Source: Gelatoporia subvermispora B
Taxonomy: Eukaryota > Basidiomycota > Agaricomycetes > Polyporales > Gelatoporiaceae
Length of the DNA: 64,000 bases
Direction: 5' to 3'
Assembly (NCBI GenBank): GCA_000320605.2
Contig: KB445794.1
Span: 1,522,033 to 1,586,032, forward strand
Within the stretch, counting starts at the first letter, position 1. The number at the start of each line of letters is the position of its first letter. Under the pieces are notes generated by a model, which saw only the letters and a program-made list of their open reading frames with translations, was not told the origin of the DNA and searched no databases. Shown in pieces: positions 61,142 to 64,000 of the stretch. Made by a program: the position numbers and the translations under genes.

Positions 61142-62658
61142 GAGAATTTCCTAGCTTCCTCAGCAGGTACATACTGTAAGATTCGCCCCGAAATAACAGC
61201 TACAGAATATCCTTCATGCACTACTGCATTAGCCGAGTGACTCACCGCTGTGTTCGCATCGCGCGTTGTCGATATGGAAGGCATACACACAATCAAAAAG
61301 CGCCGAGACGCAATTCTGCAATTAAGAGGGCAGCTGGGAAAGCCACATGGGCCCAAAGCTCGTACGGTTCTATCAACGATAAACCCTAATAACCGAAACG
61401 CACACGCGTCTCGACTGCACTTCCGGATCGTCGAAGTTTCTGTTTGGGGTAGCGAGGCGGCCCAGTAGCAACTAGAAGGGTTTGCCCTACCACGCCCGCT
61501 GAGATGTCAAGCAGTGCTTGACCAGTCAGTCCTCTGGCGGTCTGTCTTCGTCCGGGAGCCAGGAGGCCACCAAACCATGCTCTGAGCACAAGGTCCGTCG
61601 CTAATGCGTTTGAGTGGAATCTAGGTCGTGTCATGTCTCGATACAGTGTTAGGCGCGCGTTCAAGCGACGCACCCTGCGTCGTCAATGATCGATATGCTC
61701 GAAGCCTACGCCCGAAGCATATGTCACCTCAGAAGGGCAACCCGACGCAATTACGACATGTTGGTCCATATATGCTTTGCCGCGATTTGATACGCTGTGC
61801 GGGAGCAAGTTCAAGAGACCAGTCACCGCATTAGTCGGAACTGCAATGCTGTGCACAGCCGACTGAGTCGACGTCATTTGCAAAGACCCGTCCGCCGAAA
61901 TGATCAACGTCGAGTTCCGTTGGTCAGACAGCTAAACGAGATGACTTGCTCGTGCTCTTGACCTCGGAACCTTGACTGAGGTCCTAGGTACATTTCTAAG
62001 GTTCCGGAGAACAAGCTTGCGAACACAGCCGACGGTCGGCCGTCGGGCATTGCTGCTACGCGTCGGCGGAGCACCCGTGTATTCTTTGCAATCCCGTGAA
62101 TGCTGGTCGAACGGTGGCATCACTTCCGGAACTCCGTGTCTCTCAGTTCCCGCTGGACATGCCGGTGACGAAGGCGGGCTCCGACACCCTGTTTCGAGTT
62201 CAGCGTCCCCTGTTTCCTCCATGTGCACCACATACTAGTTCAATGCACGATAAGTACGAACAATTGACCTCAGAACTAGTGTTCGAGCAAGGAACAAGGG
62301 TGAGGAGAAACAACATTGCAGGGTGGCAGGTACGCGTGATGAGAACGGAGAGTTGCCATATGGAGGGCAAACACGCAGCGGAGGTCTGGGCCCACGAGGG
62401 CCTGCGATCGGGGCGACCTAATCTGAGATGGGGATCTGCAAAATTGCCAAAGAAGGCAGTCGGACGCATCGGGTGGGAACACATGACGTGCATCGGGCCT
62501 CGGTCTGGTGGGCGTGCATTCCAGCTGCGCCAGATCCGTGCGTCAAGTCCAGGGCATCCTCGGGCACCTCCCAGCCAGTCGCAGAGCTGCGCAGACCCAG
62601 TCGTAGCCACAAGACCGGCCAGCCTTCCTCCATCTCCGCCGCATCGCCACACGCGCCA
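61142..62658. other. Intergenic, no gene seen
   Basis: About 1.5 kb of short frames on both strands (for example 61386-61673 minus, 61932-62231 minus). None has a motif or a consistent model. Confidence 0.45.
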
Positions 62659-62667
62659 ATATATAAG
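62656..62667 (+). promoter_or_regulatory. CCAAT/TATA promoter element
   Basis: A CCAAT at 62656-62660 overlaps TATATAAG at 62660-62667, about 100 bp before the ATG of the small gene. That spacing is typical of a TATA promoter. Confidence 0.45.
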
Positions 62668-62764
62668 CCGTCCTGCTCCAACATGGCCCCTACGCTCTGC
62701 AGCAACTCAATACCGCTCTTCGCCCTCGCCTCTCGTTTCCCTCACGACTTTCACGACCACGCTC

Positions 62765-63031
62765 ATGTCTTGGGATCTGCCATCTGCACCATCCACACCC
62801 ACAACACCCACGACCCCCTTTGACTGCATGTCTCGTGCACAATCACAACTTTGCGACGCTCCATACCCGACCAACGTAGACCATCGCAAGCGAAAGAATA
62901 GCGAGCACGTCACCGAAATGGAATGGGAGGCCCGTCGCCACACAATACGGAGGAAAAAGGGCTCATTCGACCTGCGGGACATCTTCCGTAATGGCGGCTT
63001 GATGCCAGGACCACCCGCACGGATCCTCTAA
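62765..63031 (+). CDS. Small uncharacterised protein
   Basis: An 88-codon ORF starting MSWDLPSAPSTPTTPTTPFD and ending RNGGLMPGPPARIL. The N-terminal half is proline/serine/threonine rich (disordered). The C-terminal half is a basic, helix-rich segment, WEARRHTIRRKKGSFDLRDI, that looks constrained. No domain recognised. Support comes from the upstream TATA box, the compact coding region and its composition. The frame is open far upstream (62096), but that extension is unlike coding sequence. Confidence 0.55.
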   Translation: MSWDLPSAPSTPTTPTTPFDCMSRAQSQLCDAPYPTNVDHRKRKNSEHVTEMEWEARRHTIRRKKGSFDLRDIFRNGGLMPGPPARIL

Positions 63032-63325
63032 GAGTGCACACGCTCTGTACATATTTGTCGCTAGTGGGTGAGTTAGCTTTTCAGTCGCAGCCACAACCAA
63101 AACACTCACACAACTCCCCCCAAGACGGCACTGCTAGATCTTATGGACATTATGCGGACTTTCTGAACGACTCACTTACGATATGACGACGTTATGATCC
63201 CTGTATCCATACATACTACACACCGCCTATGCTTGTTTGGACCGTCCTTTGCTCACGTTACTCGGGGATGGGTCTGTATCTGTATTACCAGCATTCTGCA
63301 ATTTATCACCGTTGTCGCGCCTGCA

Positions 63326-64000
63326 TTAGTCCTCAAACAAGGGTCTGAACGCCTGCGAGTGAAATGATGGGCTACGATGAGCGCGAGCATAAGATGATAA
63401 CCGGGAATGGAGCCGTACCTTCGTGTCGCGCGATGGCTGCGTCGGATCCATCTGCGTTCCATCCTCCTCCATAATGTCCAAACTGTCCTCCCTCTCCATA
63501 CCATCATCCACCCCGTCCTCCTCAGGCCCCCCGCCGGGCCCGTCCTTCACCGGGGAGTCGTCAAAGAGCACCTCCTCGCCATCCCCCTCGAGCATCTCCT
63601 CGAACTCGCGCGCACTCATGTGCTCGATCCCGAGCCCCGACTCCAGGATCGCCGCCTGGCTCGCGGGCGGGAGCTGCGAGAGCTGCGAGCTCGGCAGGAA
63701 CAGCGGCTCCTTCTGCCCCTGCTGCGGCGTACTCGTATATGCGTTCACGAACGACGGAGGGAACATGCTCTCCCCGCCGCCCACGTCCGCGTCCGGCTCG
63801 GCGGCGCGCCGCGCGGTCGGCCGAGGGCGCGGGCGCATCGGGGTCTGCGGCGCCGTCCACTCCTCCCCGCCCATATTCGCACCCACGTCGAGCTCCGGGG
63901 TCGCATACAGATCTTCTTCCCGCGCGCGCTTCTTGCCCTTGTCTCTTGGCCCCGCTGCCACCGCTCCATCCGAGCCCCTGCTTCCCGCCCGCTGTGCGCT
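63326..64000 (-). CDS. C-terminal part of an acidic, disordered protein, possibly checkpoint clamp subunit Rad9
   Basis: The 5' end lies beyond the window; the frame is open to the edge, so the first exons are missing. The visible part is a long disordered region with KKRAREEDLYATPELD, RPRPRPTARRAAEP, SMFPPSFVNAYT, LFLPSSQLSQLPPASQAAIL and SAREFEEMLEGDGEEVLFDD, followed by acidic TQ/SQ-rich sequence. A 66-nt intron (63353-63418) separates SRDTK from the final nine codons (AFRPLFED and stop). Serine/threonine-rich acidic tails with TQ sites and a terminal hydrophobic/acidic motif occur in Rad9 of the 9-1-1 clamp, which suggested the name. The PCNA-like domain that would prove it is outside the window. 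Confidence 0.5.
   Translation of the reverse strand, partial: SAQRAGSRGSDGAVAAGPRDKGKKRAREEDLYATPELDVGANMGGEEWTAPQTPMRPRPRPTARRAAEPDADVGGGESMFPPSFVNAYTSTPQQGQKEPLFLPSSQLSQLPPASQAAILESGLGIEHMSAREFEEMLEGDGEEVLFDDSPVKDGPGGGPEEDGVDDGMEREDSLDIMEEDGTQMDPTQPSRDTKVRLHSRLSSYARAHRSPSFHSQAFRPLFED

Noticed and set aside
62096..62764. Upstream extension of the small 3' gene (frame open from 62096)
   Set aside because: A CCAAT/TATA promoter lies inside it at 62.66 kb, and the sequence before the 62765 ATG does not look like coding DNA.

Overview
The window is nuclear DNA from a filamentous basidiomycete, most likely an Agaricomycete. The evidence is the dense short GT-AG introns of about 45-110 nt, the moderately GC-rich coding DNA, and families typical of mushrooms: a cerato-platanin, a DUF6533-type membrane protein, a Ppo fatty-acid dioxygenase and an F-box/LRR-like protein. 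There are no operons. Neighbouring genes lie in both orientations and I see no rRNA, tRNA or CRISPR. All gene models were spliced by eye. For the monooxygenase, SAICAR synthetase, pirin, epsilon-COP and one dienelactone hydrolase every junction was set and the summed exon length is a multiple of three.

Layout: 1-6.5 kb has no gene I can support. 6.5-14.2 kb holds SAICAR synthetase (ADE1), a GRAM-TBC-EF-hand Rab GAP (GYP2/TBC1D9 type) and an uncharacterised single-pass membrane protein. 15.8-21.5 kb holds a FAD-dependent salicylate-hydroxylase-type monooxygenase (with an 11-nt microexon) convergent with an MFS drug/polyamine-type transporter. 22.4-26.4 kb is an ATP-dependent DNA ligase with LIG4-like N-terminus but no clear BRCT pair. 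26.9-35.0 kb holds Notchless (RSA4/NLE1), a divergent pirin, two tandem dienelactone hydrolase paralogues duplicated together with their promoters, and a WDR5/Swd3 WD40 protein. 36.2 kb is an intronless secreted cerato-platanin; 37.5-39.6 kb is a 14-TM DHA2-type MFS transporter.

39.6-50.7 kb is an accessory, duplication-rich region: an F-box-like gene with a decayed upstream copy, and a head-to-tail pair of kinase-less CRIB (Cdc42/Rac-binding) genes, followed by a repeat-rich patch resembling a small transposon remnant. 50.7-55.4 kb is a complete Ppo-type fatty-acid dioxygenase/P450 fusion. 56.2-64 kb holds epsilon-COP (SEC28), an uncharacterised CxxC zinc-finger-like protein, a DUF6533-type membrane protein, a small proline/serine-rich conserved-looking protein and the 3' part of an acidic protein that leaves the window, possibly Rad9.

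Functionally the window mixes housekeeping genes (purine synthesis, ribosome assembly, COPI, histone methylation, Rab regulation) with lifestyle genes (aromatic degradation: monooxygenase, two dienelactone hydrolases, pirin; export: two MFS; secreted cerato-platanin; oxylipin synthesis: Ppo). The most unusual locus is the CRIB gene pair, whose reading frame stays open from one gene into the next.
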